A stretch of DNA of 64,000 nt from Bifidobacterium callimiconis. Its GTDB lineage: Bacteria > Actinomycetota > Actinomycetes > Actinomycetales > Bifidobacteriaceae. The DNA lies in contig NZ_QXGJ01000005.1 in assembly GCF_003952005.1 (NCBI RefSeq), forward strand, positions 1 to 64,000, written 5' to 3'. The position numbers were made by a program, and so were the translations under genes. Shown here piece after piece: positions 26,048 to 37,103 of the stretch. Under the pieces are notes generated by a model. That model searched no databases, had not been told where the DNA came from, and saw only the letters and a list, made by a program, of their open reading frames with translations. How positions within the stretch are numbered: the first letter of the stretch is position 1; each line of letters opens with the position of its first letter.

Positions 26048-26694
26048 GACTTCCTCCGTCTCTTCAACGCAATAAACGTGGTGATGCCCAGACTGTGCCG
26101 CGGCCACCGTTGGTTGCACCACAGCATGTCAAGACAGTCATCGGGACTGATCGCATACTTCACCATCAGCGCGGCCAGCAGCTGGTTCACATCGCACCCC
26201 TGCCGTTCCACGGGAGCCATGCACGCCAGATCGCATGCCGTGCGTATGGGCGACGTGATCCGCAGACCGGCCAATCGCACCACATGATTTGTTAGCATGC
26301 GACGATTGTGCACATGCACGTCGCGGTCGTGCACGCGCGCCCGATAATGCGACGTCGATATCAGATCAACGCACGTCGGAAACCGTCCGCCGACCCACAC
26401 CCACAGCGCCAGCTTGCCTGCCGCCGTCGCACCGTACGGGATCATCGATTCCACGATCAGCGCGCGGCCGACCAGCGTGTCCGCATAATCATTGCGATAG
26501 CCACACGTGTCATCCAGACGGGTCAGCACACCCATGGCGACCAATCGATGCAACGCCATATGACCGGTCACGTCCGCGCTGTGGATCAGCGACGGTCCCT
26601 TGTCTGGCATGAGACGCGAGTCGTTCTGAATGATCTGTTCTCTTCTCGCCCGTCGACTCTGACGAACGACCGTATCGTATGCAATGTCGTTCAT
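25732..26694 (-). CDS. AbiEi-like antitoxin/regulator-type protein
   Basis: A 320-residue protein. Residues 1-190 resemble the AbiEi-type antitoxin or winged-helix regulator group: IIQNDSRLMPDKGP, MALHRLVAMGVLTRL (winged-helix-like), MIPYGATAAGKLALWVWV and GLRITSPIRTACDLA. No AbiEii-like nucleotidyltransferase toxin lies next to it. The last 110 residues are low-complexity. The ATG at 26694 directly follows GGGAGGC, closer than normal for a ribosome-binding site. A slippery A-AAA-AAC lies at 25825-25819; a -1 shift there would join this protein to the LRV domain, giving 408 residues. It is divergent from metG. Confidence 0.65.
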   Translation of the reverse strand: MNDIAYDTVVRQSRRARREQIIQNDSRLMPDKGPSLIHSADVTGHMALHRLVAMGVLTRLDDTCGYRNDYADTLVGRALIVESMIPYGATAAGKLALWVWVGGRFPTCVDLISTSHYRARVHDRDVHVHNRRMLTNHVVRLAGLRITSPIRTACDLACMAPVERQGCDVNQLLAALMVKYAISPDDCLDMLWCNQRWPRHSLGITTFIALKRRRKSWEDSDGDRDGRGAQIAADRDGVTAEAGAGAGVDGTVSTMVEAAGRSHGPGATKPVPAAHPSRVGPGMAVAQDVRKNVRPRGGRPVARHGFARPIDAFTHCVGSA

Positions 26695-26747
26695 GCCTCC
26701 CGACGTTAGGCGGTGGCGCGCGATCCCGTTCGGACGACGACGGAAAA

Positions 26748-26826
26748 TGTGGAAAAGTGGATAACTCACGCTTAAAACGACACCCATGTGGACAACTCCG
26801 CGGATTGTCCACAATCCAAAGCGTGA
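26748..26826. promoter_or_regulatory. Cluster of DnaA-box-like sites before metG
   Basis: TGTGGACAA (26787-26795) and TTGTCCACA (26805-26813) are exact inverted copies of the actinobacterial DnaA-box form TTGTCCACA, around TCCGCGGA. TGTGGAAAA (26748-26756) and AGTGGATAA (26756-26764) are one- or two-mismatch relatives. An outer inverted pair, TCACGCTT / AAGCGTGA, flanks the perfect boxes. The cluster fills the divergent gap between the AbiEi-like gene and metG. Confidence 0.6.
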
Positions 26827-26858
26827 AACGTCAATGCCCGTACGGATAATCGGGATTT

Positions 26859-28718
26859 ATGAGTCATATTCTTGTTAACGTCGCCTGGCCGTATGCGAAC
26901 GGCCCCCGCCATATCGGCCACGTGGCCGGTTTCGGCGTCCCCTCGGATGTCTACGCGCGCTACGAGCGCATGAAGGGCAACGACGTGCTCATGGTGTCCG
27001 GCACCGACGAGCACGGCACCCCGATCCTGGTCGAGGCTGAAAAGGAGGGCCTGACCGCCCAGGAGCTCGCCAACCGCTACAACCGCGTGATCGCCAAGGA
27101 CCTGTGCGACCTCGGCCTGAGCTACGATCTGTTCACCCGCACCACCACCGGCAACCACGAGCACGTGGTGCAGGAACTGTTCAAGCAGTGCCTCAAGAAC
27201 GGCTACATCTACAAGGGCACCCAGCAGGTGGCCATCAGCCCGTCCACCGGCCGCACCCTGCCCGACCGCTACATTGAAGGCGAATGCCCGATCTGCCACA
27301 CCGACGGCGCGCGTGGCGACCAGTGCGACGCCTGCGGCAACGAACTCGACCCGATCGATCTGATCAACCCCGTCTCCAAGATCAACGGCGAAACCCCGCG
27401 CTTCGAGGAGACCGAACACTACTTCCTCGACCTGCCCGCGCTCGCCGAAGCGAACCTCGCATGGCTCAAGACCCGCGAAGGCTGGCGCACCAACGTCATC
27501 AACTTCTCCATCGGCCTGTTCAAGGAAGTCAAGCCGCGCGCCATCACCCGCGACATCGACTGGGGCATCCCCGTGCCGGTGGACGGCTGGATCGACAACC
27601 CGAACAAGAAGCTCTACGTGTGGTTCGACGCCGTGATCGGCTACCTGTCGGCATCCATCGAATGGGCTCGCCGCAAGGGTGACCCGGAGGCGTGGCGCGC
27701 CTGGTGGAACGACCCGTCCACCCCCGCCTACTACTTCATGGGCAAGGACAACATCACCTTCCACTCGCAGATCTGGCCCTCTGAGATGCTCGCCTACAAT
27801 GGCCAGGGCTCCAAGGGCGGCGAGACCGGCGAACTCGGTCCGCTGAACATGCCCGAGCAGGTGGTGGCCAGCGAGTTCATGACCATGGAAGGCAAGAAGT
27901 TCTCCTCCTCGCGTGGCATCGTGATCTACGTGAAGGACATCCTCGCCCGCTACCCCGTGGACGCCGTGCGCTACTACATCTCCGTGGCAGGTCCGGAAAG
28001 CTCCGACTCCGACTTCACGTGGGCCGAATTCGTGCGCCACAACAACGAGGAGCTGGCCGCTGCGTGGGGCAACCTCGTCAACCGTGTGGCCAACCTGATC
28101 GCCAAGAACTTCGGTGCGATCCCGGCCATCGACGAGTCCAAGATGACCGATCAGGAGCGTGCGCTGCTCGAGCAGACCAACGCCGCGTTCGACACCGTGG
28201 GTAACTTCCTCGAGAAGCACCACCAGAAGGCCGCCCTGGCCGAGGCGATGCGCATCGTCGGCGAGATCAACAAGTACATCTCCGCCGTTGAGCCGTGGAA
28301 GATCAAGGATGACGAGGCCCGTCTGGGCACCGTGCTGCATGTGGCCGCGCAGGCCGTGTCCGACGCCAACCACCTGCTCGCACCGTTCCTGCCGCACTCC
28401 GCGCAGAAGGTGTGGGAGGCCCTGGGCGGCGAGGGCGTGTTCTCGCCGCTGCCGCACATCGAGGAGGTCGAGGATCTCGACAAGCCCGGCTTCAGCTATC
28501 CGATCATCACCGGCGACTACAAGCTGGGCGTGAACGTGCACCCGTGGAAGAGCGAGCCGATCACCGTGGGCGCCGTGGTGCCCAAGCCGAAGCCGATCTT
28601 CGCCAAGATCCCGAAGGAGGCCGTGGCCGAGGAGCTCGAGCGCTTCCAGGCCGAGCTCGACGCCCGCCGCGCCAAGGAGGCCGAGCGTCTCGCCGCCGAA
28701 AAGGCCAAGCTCGCCTGA
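26859..28718 (+). CDS. metG: Methionyl-tRNA synthetase
   Basis: A 619-residue class I aminoacyl-tRNA synthetase that charges tRNA-Met. HIGH is at residues 18-21 (PRHIGHV). The KMSKS loop appears as KFSSS at 347-351. Zinc-knuckle cysteines are C143, C146, C156 and C159. The C-terminal anticodon-binding helical domain is complete; there is no EMAPII-like RNA-binding extension, and the tail is Ala/Glu/Lys-rich. The ATG at 26859 lacks a good ribosome-binding site. A GATAAT hexamer ends eight bases before it, so translation may be from a leaderless or very short leader. rsmI lies upstream and tatD downstream. Confidence 0.97.
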   Translation: MSHILVNVAWPYANGPRHIGHVAGFGVPSDVYARYERMKGNDVLMVSGTDEHGTPILVEAEKEGLTAQELANRYNRVIAKDLCDLGLSYDLFTRTTTGNHEHVVQELFKQCLKNGYIYKGTQQVAISPSTGRTLPDRYIEGECPICHTDGARGDQCDACGNELDPIDLINPVSKINGETPRFEETEHYFLDLPALAEANLAWLKTREGWRTNVINFSIGLFKEVKPRAITRDIDWGIPVPVDGWIDNPNKKLYVWFDAVIGYLSASIEWARRKGDPEAWRAWWNDPSTPAYYFMGKDNITFHSQIWPSEMLAYNGQGSKGGETGELGPLNMPEQVVASEFMTMEGKKFSSSRGIVIYVKDILARYPVDAVRYYISVAGPESSDSDFTWAEFVRHNNEELAAAWGNLVNRVANLIAKNFGAIPAIDESKMTDQERALLEQTNAAFDTVGNFLEKHHQKAALAEAMRIVGEINKYISAVEPWKIKDDEARLGTVLHVAAQAVSDANHLLAPFLPHSAQKVWEALGGEGVFSPLPHIEEVEDLDKPGFSYPIITGDYKLGVNVHPWKSEPITVGAVVPKPKPIFAKIPKEAVAEELERFQAELDARRAKEAERLAAEKAKLA

Positions 28719-28749
28719 TTTCGGCCGTTCGTCGGTCTCGGTGCCATCG

Positions 28750-29102
28750 TGCTCCCTCTAGGGGAGAGGCTTCGACGCCGGAATGACTAGGCATCTATGT
28801 GCTCCCTCCGAGGGAGGGAGCTGGCCGACGTAGTCGGACTGAGGGAGGGATCGGATCCGTGAAGGTTTCCGATCCCTCCCTCTGTCATGACTGTCGTCAT
28901 GACATCTCCTTCCCGTGGAGGGAGAACGTTCTTTTTGGTCTTGCTGGTCGATTGCTGTGCTCCCTCCGCGGGCTGCGCCCGTTGAAAAATGCCGGAGGCG
29001 TTTTTAGGGTGCGGTTGAGCCGACAGGCGAGTATAAGGCTGCCGGCCGTAGGCCGTCCGTTCTTGCCGGGAGCTGTCGCGCGAAGCGTGACTGAGGGAGG
29101 GA
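28750..29102. repeat. Run of family D repeats, one interrupted
   Basis: Copies occur at about 28798-28850 and 28876-28924 (the latter with a TCATGACTGTCGTCATGACA hairpin), with a decayed fragment at 28750-28785. A further copy starts CTCCCTCCGCGGG at about 28958 and resumes GGAGCTGTCGCGCGAAGCG near 29070, split by roughly 100 bp of unrelated sequence. They follow metG. Confidence 0.75.
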
Positions 29103-29237
29103 TCCCGGGTCTCTCCATCCAACGGATCCCATCTCGTCGGACCCGCCATGTTCGGCCTATGTGAGCCGTCACAAATCTCTCACACATTCTCAGGAAAGAT
29201 TCAGGTTCCCGCATCATCTTTCCAAGGAACGACTGCT

Positions 29238-29362
29238 TATATAAAACATGTCAGCGGTTGAACCCGCTGGTGAGATTCCATTCGAATCTGATAACTGAAC
29301 CCTTCTTCTCTCTTCTCTCTCTAGCCCGGTGGTCTTCTCTCCCACCGGGTTTCTTCTTTTCT
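29238..29362 (+). ncRNA. Candidate small RNA, copy 1
   Basis: A TATATAA -10-like box (29238-29244) is followed by ATGTCAGCGG and a CAGCGGTTGAACCCGCTG hairpin. The conserved single-stranded GATAACTGAACCCTTCTTC and its CT-rich continuation follow. A terminator ends it: CCCGGTGG (29325-29332) pairs with CCACCGGG (29342-29349), then TTTCTTCTTTTCT. The predicted transcript is about 110 nt. A second homologous copy lies about 700 bp downstream. No open frame is conserved between the two. Confidence 0.65.
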
Positions 29363-29373
29363 GCGGTCAAAAT

Positions 29374-29389
29374 CGTTGGAATGTCAACG
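29374..29389. repeat. CGTTG-N6-CAACG palindromic motif
   Basis: CGTTGGAATGTCAACG matches the loop motif of the family A elements but lacks their long arms. Related 16-mers occur at 138-153, 5080-5095, 49601-49616 and 52496-52511 (the first and last imperfect). Confidence 0.5.
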
Positions 29390-29715
29390 GTATCGCACAC
29401 TCGCAAAAGCTGCGAACGGTCCTGTGACAACACTGTGATAACAATCACGCCAAAGCGACAATCACGCCGGCTGAAATGGAGGCTCCTTTCCACTTTGGGG
29501 GCGGGGCGGTTCCAATCCGTCCGTGGTCAATAGGCGACGGCATCGGAATCAAGGAATCGCCGTCCCTGAGCGCCCTGTCCTTATCCGGGAACTCGGGGTG
29601 AATGCCACCTCACTGGATTGCGGGTCGGTTCTCGTTGTGTGATCGCACTATTGAGTCCTGACATGTCGTGCCGTCGACGTGCCCATGCTCATAATGCGGG
29701 ACTGATTGTCGAATC

Positions 29716-29830
29716 TGTCTTACTATGCGAGAACATCTGCTCTTTGGGGCGTCAAATGCCCGTTTTATCGACGTTTTTCGTCCATTTGGCGCCCCAAAGA
29801 GCGGAATCCGGGTATTCGGCGCCCCAAATT
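29716..29830 (+). repeat. Structured repeat element, family B copy 2
   Basis: A hairpin pairs 29739-29762 with 29779-29802 (GCTCTTTGGGGCGTC with its near-complement). ACTATGCGAGAACATCT precedes it and GGAATCCGGGTATTCGGCGC follows. It lies between the two small-RNA copies. No gene is visible in the rest of 29390-29937. Confidence 0.8.
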
Positions 29831-29949
29831 TGAATGGCCATGCACCTGGATGAGCCAGTTGTAGGCGAGTTCAACGGGGATTTACCTAGGCGTTCGCATT
29901 TTTAGGTAATTCCAAGGTTATTGCATCGTTGTGCCCAGAAAGCGGTGGT

Positions 29950-30107
29950 TATATAAGAAATGTCAGCGGATGACACCGCTGGTACGGTTCCTCGGATGGT
30001 CCGGCAACGTCGAGTCACTCGGTAAGCGAATCGGATAACTGAACCCTTCTTCTCTCTTCCTTTCTCTGATTACCCGGCGGCCAGTCCCCGCCGGGTTTCT
30101 CTTTTTC
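29950..30107 (+). ncRNA. Candidate small RNA, copy 2
   Basis: The promoter reads TTGTGC, 17 bases, then TATAAG (box TATATAA 29950-29956). ATGTCAGCGG with an AGCGGATGACACCGCT hairpin follows, then a copy-specific insert. The conserved GATAACTGAACCCTTCTTC with a CT-rich run comes next. A terminator, CCCGGCGG (30073-30080) with CCGCCGGG (30088-30095), leads into TTTCTCTTTTTCT. The terminator stem differs from copy 1 at a paired position (T-A there, C-G here), keeping the pairing. Predicted length is about 145 nt. Confidence 0.65.
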
Positions 30108-30176
30108 TGCGCACGATGTTCCCGATCGCCCGCCGACTCCGATCGCAGGGCGCGCATCGGCGGTACAGGCCGAAAA

Positions 30177-30296
30177 CTTGGTAGTCAATACGCGACATTG
30201 TGGTAGTCGAAACGCAACATCCTTCTGTTTGGTAGTCAATGCGCGACGCCGCAAGAGGGGTGTTCGCGCTCGCGACGTCTCGTTTCGACTACCAAG
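30177..30296. repeat. GGTAGTC repeats, three direct and one inverted
   Basis: TGGTAGTCRAWRCGCRAC-type copies start near 30179, 30201 and 30230. A reverse-oriented copy (TTTCGACTACCAAG) ends near 30296. The outer pair forms an inverted repeat beginning CTTGGTAGTC. The block lies between small-RNA copy 2 and tatD. Confidence 0.7.
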
Positions 30297-30452
30297 TTTG
30301 TACGTACTCCCATTCCGTCTCCCAAAACCGATCCGTCCCGTCCGAACTGCCTGCGCCGCCCCGTCCCGCTCGTGCCGTCCCGCTTGTGCCGACCACACTC
30401 GAACCACCTCCGCTCGAACCGCCAGGTCAGGCGGGCGTGCATACTGGAGCGT

Positions 30453-31403
30453 ATGGCCAAACATCATCGCGACAGAAGCTGGGCACCCGCACCCAAACCG
30501 CTCAACGAATGGACGATCGACAACCACACGCACGTCAGGTCCGTGGTCCCGTTCTCCAAGGCCATGAGCCACGAGGCGGAGGTCAAAGGCCAGCCGTACG
30601 TGCCCGTGTACTCCGAAGGCGAACTGCTCGACATGGCCGCCGCGGTGGGCGTCCGTCAGATCGTCGACGTCGGCTGCGAATATCCGAATCTTTCCCGTGC
30701 CGTCAGTCTGGCCGAGGAATTCCCCGACCGCGTGCACGCCGCCCTGGCCATTCACCCCAACGAAGCCGTACTGCACGGTCATCGTGGAGCGCCGGGGCCC
30801 GACGGTCTCGAAATCAAGTACAAGCCGTGGCACGACATCAGTTTTGACGATGCGATCGCCGAAGTGCATCGTCTGGCCGTCGCGCATCCGGACATCGTGG
30901 TGGCGATCGGCGAGACCGGTCTTGACTTCTTCCGCACCGGCGACGCCGCGCGCGAACACCAGCGTGAGGCGTTCCGCGCGCACATCGCGCTCGCCAAGGA
31001 ACTCAACCTGCCCATGCAGATCCACGATCGCGACGCCCACGCCGACTGCATCGACATCCTGCTCAAGGACGGCGCACCCGATCGTACGGTGTTCCACTCC
31101 TATTCCGGCGACGCCGAGATGGGCCGCATCGCGCGCGACAACGGCTGGTATCTGAGCTTCTCCGGAACGGTGAGCTACAAGGGCAACGACGGCATTCGCG
31201 AATCGCTTGCTTTGATTCCGCGCGACCATATTCTTGTGGAGACCGACGCGCCGTATCTTACGTCGATGCCGTACCGCGGCCGTACGAACGCGCCGTACAT
31301 GATCCCGTACACGCTCGCCGCGATGGCCGACGTGCTCGATCTGACGATCGACGAGACGGCGGCGCTGACCCGTGAGAACGCGCGCCGCGTCTACGGCATC
31401 TGA
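30453..31403 (+). CDS. tatD: TatD-family metal-dependent hydrolase
   Basis: A 316-residue TatD-type deoxyribonuclease of the amidohydrolase-like TIM-barrel group. The metal-binding H25-x-H27 (DNHTH), Glu in AIGETGLDFF, His in QIHDRDAHAD and HSYSGD, and Asp in LVETDAPYL are all present. It is likely to be a 3'-5' exonuclease acting on damaged or fragmented DNA. The ATG at 30453 is preceded by GGAGCGT. It lies downstream of metG on the same strand, but nearly 1.7 kb of repeats and small RNAs separates them, so it probably has its own promoter. Confidence 0.93.
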   Translation: MAKHHRDRSWAPAPKPLNEWTIDNHTHVRSVVPFSKAMSHEAEVKGQPYVPVYSEGELLDMAAAVGVRQIVDVGCEYPNLSRAVSLAEEFPDRVHAALAIHPNEAVLHGHRGAPGPDGLEIKYKPWHDISFDDAIAEVHRLAVAHPDIVVAIGETGLDFFRTGDAAREHQREAFRAHIALAKELNLPMQIHDRDAHADCIDILLKDGAPDRTVFHSYSGDAEMGRIARDNGWYLSFSGTVSYKGNDGIRESLALIPRDHILVETDAPYLTSMPYRGRTNAPYMIPYTLAAMADVLDLTIDETAALTRENARRVYGI

Positions 31404-31481
31404 TCGCCGATCGGTGGGGCACGGGCGTGACCGGTCGCGGAGTCCGATCGTCATGCCTACCGATTGATATGACGTCTGATA

Positions 31482-31505
31482 GGCGGAAAACCGCGGTTTT
31501 CCGCC
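31482..31505. repeat. Perfect 24-bp palindrome
   Basis: The half-site GGCGGAAAACCG is followed directly by its inverse. It lies 79 bp after tatD and 165 bp before kup. There is no T-run on either side, so it may be an operator or a mRNA 3' structure rather than a classical terminator. Confidence 0.55.
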
Positions 31506-31669
31506 GAAAACCTGTTAAATGAACACTTCCTGTATCCTCCCTCACATTCATCCCAACTGATTTACCAAATGCTTTTCGCGGTGGTACTGTGTGTATCTTG
31601 ACTTGAAGGTCACAAGATATTCACAAGGTTTTGCACGCCTCGTGCGTGCGGAATTGTTGGAGGTTCCAA

Positions 31670-34690
<3,021 letters not shown>

Positions 34691-34728
34691 CCGTTCGCGC
34701 GGACTCGGGTGCGGCGGCGCTCGGCAGC

Positions 34729-34749
34729 GTTATAGCCACGTTCTATAAC
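34729..34749. promoter_or_regulatory. GTTATAG-N7-CTATAAC inverted repeat
   Basis: A perfect 7-bp inverted repeat with a 7-bp spacer lies 43 bp before the glutamine amidotransferase start. CTATAAC contains a -10-like TATAAC, so a repressor bound here could block transcription. No regulator can be assigned. Confidence 0.4.
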
Positions 34750-34792
34750 ACCGTGGGCAAGTCGCCGACCGTACCCGGTATGGTGGAGAACT

Positions 34793-35647
34793 ATGTGCAG
34801 ACTGTTGGGATACGCTACCTCGGGTGATAATCAGAGCCTTGACGACGTGCTAACGTCTTCGCAGCTGGAAACGTTCCAGCAGATGGCGATCATTCACAAC
34901 GACGGCTGGGGAGCCGCGCTCGTCACCGACCCGTACGAACCCGCCGGCACCAAGGACGGCGGCGCGCCGTCGCCGTCGGCGAACGTGAGCGTCTACAAGT
35001 CCACGTCGTCCGCGTACGCCGATCCCGTGTTCCGTTCCATCGAATGCCAGGGCGCGCGCGGCGCGCTGTATCATCTACGTCTCGCATCGTCCGGTCTGCC
35101 GCTGATCATGGAAAACCAGCAGCCGTTCTTCGCCGACGGCGTCTCGTTCATCCACAATGGCGATATCAGTGATCTCAATCAGCGCAACATCGTGCGCGCC
35201 CCCAAGAAGCCCGTCTCCGAACTCGACATGCTGCGTACGGGCGGCAAGAGCGACTCCGCCGTGTACTTCGCGCTCGTACTGGCCTACCATCACAAGGGTC
35301 TGGCGCTGCACGACGCCGTACGCGAGGCGATTCGCGATCTGCGTGCGCAGTACCCGCGTTCGTCGTACAACTGCATGATCCAGACCGGCGACACGTACAT
35401 CTGCGTGCACGCGGTCGGCAGCCTCAAGCCGGAGAAGGAGATCGAGGAGCTGTACGCGCGCTACGGTCAGGTGGAGCACGCGGCCGACTATCGTCGCATC
35501 CGCTATCGTGAACTGAAGAACGGCGGCGTGGTGGCGGCCAGTTCCGGTTTCGAACAGCGCGAGCGCGACGGTTGGAAGACCCTGCCGAACAATCACATGA
35601 TCATCGCGTCCAACAAGACCGGCGAATACGCGATCGAAGAGCTGTGA
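34793..35647 (+). CDS. Class II glutamine amidotransferase (YafJ/EgtC-like)
   Basis: A 284-residue Ntn-type glutamine amidotransferase. The catalytic nucleophile is Cys2, exposed after Met removal (MCRLLGY). The family pattern continues with IIHNDGWGAAL, HLRLASSG and QPFFADGVSFIHNGDIS. It has no synthase domain, like YafJ and EgtC, which are stand-alone amidases or hydrolases of gamma-glutamyl compounds. GGTGGAGAAC precedes the ATG. It is 67 bp ahead of a glutamate-cysteine ligase-like gene on the same strand, so the two may handle a common gamma-glutamyl metabolite. This pairing is an inference. Confidence 0.88.
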   Translation: MCRLLGYATSGDNQSLDDVLTSSQLETFQQMAIIHNDGWGAALVTDPYEPAGTKDGGAPSPSANVSVYKSTSSAYADPVFRSIECQGARGALYHLRLASSGLPLIMENQQPFFADGVSFIHNGDISDLNQRNIVRAPKKPVSELDMLRTGGKSDSAVYFALVLAYHHKGLALHDAVREAIRDLRAQYPRSSYNCMIQTGDTYICVHAVGSLKPEKEIEELYARYGQVEHAADYRRIRYRELKNGGVVAASSGFEQRERDGWKTLPNNHMIIASNKTGEYAIEEL

Positions 35648-35714
35648 CGCCCTATCGATTATTCGTATACCCGCCGTCACATGTCGGGGGAGCAGGTTGC
35701 AGTACGCTCGAGAC

Positions 35715-36977
35715 ATGACGATACGAGCCTTCGATTTTGCCCACCAGGGCACCAAGCCGAACCCCAAGCATGTGCAGAGTCTGCTGAAGTTCTTCGAGTC
35801 CGGCATCAAAAAGCCCGACAACTACGGCTTCGGTGTGGAGATCGAGCATCTTCCCATCCGCAAGTCCACCGGCAAGGCGGTCACCTACGCCGAACCGCAC
35901 GGCATCCGCAATGTGCTGCAGGCGCTCGCCTCGCACTATGATCCCACGCGTGAATACTACGAGGACGGTCATCTGCTGGGTCTGGGCAAGCCCGGCATCT
36001 CCGTTTCGCTCGAACCGGGCGGTCAGATCGAATGCTCGCTGGGCGTGCTGCGTCACGCCGACGATCTCGACGCGTTGTACGCCGAGTTCCGTCGCGACCT
36101 CGACCCGATCCTCGACCGATTCGACATCCGTCTGATCAACTACGGCTACCAGCCCGACACCTCCTACAAGGAGATCGAGATCATCCCCAAGCATCGCTAC
36201 CACGCGATGCAGAAGTACTTCGCCCGCATCGCCCGCTACGGCTACTGCATGATGCGCGCGTCCGCGTCCACGCAGGTGAGCATCGACTACTTCAGCGAGA
36301 AGGATTCGATCGACAAGCTGCGCATCGGCACGGCCGTCGGCCCGATCCTCGCCTGGTTCTTCCGCAACACCCCGTTCTTCGAGAAGGAGCCGAACCCGTT
36401 CCCGCTGCTGCGTCAGGAGATGTGGGATTGGATCGACCCGCAGCGCACCAACCAGCTGTGGGGCCTGTATGACGACAACTACGACTGGGAGCATTACGCC
36501 ACCGACGTGCTCACCACGCCTGTGTTCATCGCCGATCTGTCGCATACGCCCGAGTACACGGGCGACCGTCCGGTGTTCGCCGCGCCGTACGATGATGCGG
36601 CCGCGATCTACCCGGACCGTGAGCTCAACCAGGCGGAGATCAACCATCTGATTTCCACGCATTTCAACGACGTTCGTCTGAAGAACTTCGTGGAGCTGCG
36701 TCACTGGGATTCGTTGCCCGTCGAACGTGCGCAGCGGCTTACCGAGATCGTGTCGGGACTGTTCTACTCGCAGGAGATGTTCTCCGGTCTGCTGACGTAC
36801 TTCGACGGACTGACCGCGCTCGACGTGCGTGCCGCCAAGGCCGATCTGCAGGCGCACGGCGCCGACGCGCACCCGTACGGCCAGAGTCTCGACTTCTGGC
36901 GCGAGTTCCTGCACGCCGAGGGCACGCTCGACACCGAGCCCGGCGACCCCGAACGCCCCGACGTCTTCCAGAGCTGA
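35715..36977 (+). CDS. Glutamate-cysteine ligase family protein
   Basis: A 420-residue member of the GCS2-type glutamate-cysteine ligase family. Residues run NYGFGVEIEHLP near the N-terminus, then LGKPGISVSLEPGGQIECS, the characteristic ATP/glutamate-binding block. MMRASASTQVSIDY follows. The reaction would be ATP-dependent gamma-linkage of glutamate to cysteine or another amine. The start is uncertain: ATG at 35715 has no clear ribosome site, while in-frame TTG at 35697 follows GGGGGAGCAGG. The other glutathione gene (gshB) is not in the window. It pairs with the amidotransferase just upstream. Confidence 0.85.
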   Translation: MTIRAFDFAHQGTKPNPKHVQSLLKFFESGIKKPDNYGFGVEIEHLPIRKSTGKAVTYAEPHGIRNVLQALASHYDPTREYYEDGHLLGLGKPGISVSLEPGGQIECSLGVLRHADDLDALYAEFRRDLDPILDRFDIRLINYGYQPDTSYKEIEIIPKHRYHAMQKYFARIARYGYCMMRASASTQVSIDYFSEKDSIDKLRIGTAVGPILAWFFRNTPFFEKEPNPFPLLRQEMWDWIDPQRTNQLWGLYDDNYDWEHYATDVLTTPVFIADLSHTPEYTGDRPVFAAPYDDAAAIYPDRELNQAEINHLISTHFNDVRLKNFVELRHWDSLPVERAQRLTEIVSGLFYSQEMFSGLLTYFDGLTALDVRAAKADLQAHGADAHPYGQSLDFWREFLHAEGTLDTEPGDPERPDVFQS

Positions 36978-37008
36978 TTGCCATTGCGCCTACATCCGGG
37001 GAATGCGG

Positions 37009-37056
37009 CCTTCCCCTTGAGGGGAAGGTGGCAGCCGAAGGCTGACGGATGAGGTG
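37009..37056. repeat. Family D repeat, TTCCCCTTGA subtype
   Basis: CTTCCCCTTGAGGGGAAG, then a CAGCCGAAGGCTG hairpin and ACGGATGAGGTG. It lies between the glutamate-cysteine ligase-like gene and the CDF gene. Confidence 0.75.
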
Positions 37057-37103
37057 AGGGCGGCCGAAATACCGCCGGAACCGCCGCGACTACAGTGTGG
37101 GGT

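Noticed and set aside
25732..26694. Complete AbiE toxin-antitoxin system
   Set aside because: No AbiEii-type nucleotidyltransferase lies on either side; only an AbiEi-like protein is present.
26748..26826. Chromosomal replication origin
   Set aside because: DnaA boxes are few, no AT-rich unwinding region is evident, and dnaA, dnaN and gyrB are not adjacent.
34793..36977. Ergothioneine gene cluster
   Set aside because: Only EgtC-like and EgtA-like members are present; no EgtB or EgtD homologue is visible.
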